Positions 62,474 through 64,000 of a stretch of DNA of 64,000 nt are shown in pieces. The translations under genes and the position numbers were made by a program. This stretch comes from Dokdonella_A ginsengisoli. Lineage in GTDB: Bacteria > Pseudomonadota > Gammaproteobacteria > Xanthomonadales > Rhodanobacteraceae. The notes under the pieces are model-generated. The model did not search any database, was not told where the DNA came from, and worked only from the letters and a program-made list of their open reading frames with translations. The DNA lies in assembly GCF_042652785.1 (NCBI RefSeq), contig NZ_JBHSHD010000008.1, positions 248,001 to 312,000 of the forward strand, in the 5' to 3' direction. Each line of letters begins with the position of its first letter. The first letter of the stretch is position 1.

Positions 62474-64000
62474 ATGCAGCCATCCGCCGCCCGGCACGCC
62501 TTCGCGTTGACCGCCCTCCTCCTGGCCGCCTGCGCGCCGGTCGGGAACAAATCCCCGGCGCCGGCCGCCACCAAAGAGAATTCCGCAACGATGAGCGATG
62601 ACGCCTACCTCTGGCTCGAGGACATCCACGGCGAAAAACCGCTGGCCTGGGTGCGCGCCGAGAACGAGCGCACGGCCAAGGCCTATGCCGGCACGCCGCA
62701 GTTCGAGACGATGCGCTCGCGCATCCTCGAAGTGCTCGATTCCGACGCGAAGATCCCGTTCGTCGCCAAGATCGGCGAGCGTTACTACAACTACTGGAAG
62801 GACAAGGACCACCCGCGCGGACTGTGGCGCCGCACGACCCTGGCCGAATACCGCAAGGAGCAGCCGGCCTGGGAAACCGTCATCGACGTCGACGCGCTCG
62901 GCAAGGCCGAGGGCAAGTCCTGGGTCTGGCACGGCGCGCAGTGCCTGAAGCCGGAGTACCGCCGCTGCCTCGTCTCGCTGTCGCCGGGCGGCGGCGACGC
63001 CGACGTGGTGCGCGAATTCGACCTGCACGAGCGCAGGTTCGTCGAAGGCGGCTTCGAGCTGCCGGAAGCCAAGACCCAGGTCGCCTGGATCGACGCCGAC
63101 CGCCTTTATGTCGCCACCGACTTCGGCCCCGGCTCGATGACCAAGTCGAGCTATCCGCGCATCGTCAAGGAATGGCGCCGCGGCACGCCGCTGGCCGAGG
63201 CCAAGCTCGTCTACGAGGGCACCGAGGACGACCTGGCGATCTCCGCCTACCGCGACCTCACGCCCGGCCACGAACGCGACTTCGTCGTGCGCACCATCGA
63301 CTTCTTCACCAGCGAAACCTTCCTGCGCGGCGCGGACGGCAAGCTGACGAAAATCGACGTGCCGCTGGACGCCAACGTCGACGCGCACCGCGAATGGCTG
63401 CTGGTCCAGCCGCGCACGGCGTGGACGACGGGCGGCAAGACCTATCCGTCCGGCTCGCTGCTGGCGGCGAAGTTCGACGACTTCATGGCGGGCAGGCGCG
63501 ACCTCGCCGTGCTGTTCGCGCCGAGCGACACGACCTCGCTGTCCAACTATTCCTGGACCCGCCACCACCTGATCCTCGACGTGCTCGACGACGTCGTCAG
63601 CAAGCTCGAAGTGCTGACGCCGCCGGCCGGCGCGGGCGAGTGGAAGCGCGCGCCGCTCGGCGGCGCGCCGGCGCTGTCGACGATCGAGGCCGGCGGCGTC
63701 GACGCGGACGAGGGCGATGCGTACTTCCTCACCGTCAGCGGCTTCCTCGATCCGACCACGCTGTACTACGGCACCCTGGGCGACGGCGAGGCGAAGCCGG
63801 TCAAGCAGGCGCCGTCGTTCTTCGACGCCTCGAAGAACGAAGTGAAGCAGTTCTTCGCGACCTCCAGGGACGGCACGCGCGTGCCGTATTTCGTGATCGC
63901 GCCGAAGGGCCTGAAGCCCGACGGCAGCCATCCGACCCTGCTCTACGGCTACGGCGGCTTCGAGGTTTCGCTGCAGCCGACCTACAGCGGCAGCGTCGGG
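62474..64000 (+). CDS. Prolyl oligopeptidase family lipoprotein (partial, C-terminus outside window)
   Basis: The visible 509 codons begin MQPSAARHAFALTALLLAAC, a lipoprotein signal with LAAC at Cys20, then a beta-propeller domain (DDAYLWLEDIHGEKPLAWVR, YYNYWKDKDHPRGLWRRTTL, DHWL-like repeats) of the S9A family. Near the end the start of the hydrolase domain is seen (PTLLYGYGGFEVSLQPTYSG), the usual site before the Ser catalytic domain. The Ser-Asp-His triad lies beyond base 64000. The enzyme probably cleaves short Pro-containing peptides in the periplasm. No stop is present in the window, so the gene continues. Confidence 0.92.
   Translation, partial: MQPSAARHAFALTALLLAACAPVGNKSPAPAATKENSATMSDDAYLWLEDIHGEKPLAWVRAENERTAKAYAGTPQFETMRSRILEVLDSDAKIPFVAKIGERYYNYWKDKDHPRGLWRRTTLAEYRKEQPAWETVIDVDALGKAEGKSWVWHGAQCLKPEYRRCLVSLSPGGGDADVVREFDLHERRFVEGGFELPEAKTQVAWIDADRLYVATDFGPGSMTKSSYPRIVKEWRRGTPLAEAKLVYEGTEDDLAISAYRDLTPGHERDFVVRTIDFFTSETFLRGADGKLTKIDVPLDANVDAHREWLLVQPRTAWTTGGKTYPSGSLLAAKFDDFMAGRRDLAVLFAPSDTTSLSNYSWTRHHLILDVLDDVVSKLEVLTPPAGAGEWKRAPLGGAPALSTIEAGGVDADEGDAYFLTVSGFLDPTTLYYGTLGDGEAKPVKQAPSFFDASKNEVKQFFATSRDGTRVPYFVIAPKGLKPDGSHPTLLYGYGGFEVSLQPTYSGSVG

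Overview
This is a GC-rich chromosomal window with tightly packed genes. It looks like a member of the Xanthomonadales (Lysobacteraceae or Rhodanobacteraceae). The main pointers are a class II ribonucleotide reductase split into nrdJa and nrdJb, a pyrophosphate-type phosphofructokinase near a proton-pumping pyrophosphatase, a copLAB copper operon of the Xanthomonas kind, a shared mpl/adk neighbourhood and lysine/alanine-rich histone H1-like proteins. I cannot name genus or species. I see no rRNA, tRNA, CRISPR array, transposase or prophage gene.

Layout. 1-4.0 kb (minus): nrdJa, two H1-like genes, then nrdJb (cut by the window edge), with a tandem pair of NrdR-like boxes upstream. 4.4-10.2 kb (plus): DegQ-type protease, PstS-like protein with a lysine-rich tail, HAD phosphatase, M17 aminopeptidase, methyltransferase. 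10.3-27.7 kb (minus): YiiX-like hydrolase and Prc, then the cell-shape, cell-wall and lipoate cluster mreB-mreC-mreD-mrdA-rodA / mltB-rlpA-dacC-ybeD / lipB-lipA. Two plus-strand genes of unknown function (15.3-17.3 and 21.3-21.8 kb) interrupt it. 28-32.3 kb: PfkB kinase, DUF192 protein, small gene, rubredoxin, thiE, hemL. 32.3-38.5 kb: amidohydrolase, two membrane proteins, and an ECF sigma factor coupled to a Ser/Thr kinase with TPR repeats. 38.6-42.9 kb: acetylornithine-type aminotransferase, glyoxalase-fold protein, and a TonB-dependent siderophore receptor behind a Fur-like box. 42.9-51.1 kb: LON-domain protein, mpl, membrane protein, adk, PPi-PFK, acyltransferase, hppA. 51.4-62.4 kb is an accessory metal region: MerR regulator plus copper P-type ATPase, an orphan LysM protein, MgtC, and copL-copA-copB-cytochrome c-SnoaL-like. 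The window ends inside a prolyl oligopeptidase lipoprotein.

Gene coupling. Eight gene pairs share a 4-base ATGA/GTGA stop-start overlap (lipB-lipA, dacC-ybeD, mltB-rlpA, mrdA-rodA, mreC-mreD, glyoxalase-argD, merR-copA ATPase, copA-copB). This supports translational coupling in those operons.

Most unusual features: (1) an in-frame repeat insertion in mpl, with 11 copies of a hexamer encoding Glu-Ala repeats between inverted arms, whose arms recur between mreC and mreB; (2) H1-like genes inside the split nrdJ locus; (3) a Cys-free LysM protein of 739 residues with no signal peptide; (4) a 15-bp tandem repeat that multiplies in-frame ATG codons in an amidohydrolase leader; (5) dispersed palindromic repeats; (6) a possible 26-codon reinitiation ORF ahead of mrdA. 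I saw no clear multi-gene system that is wholly new.
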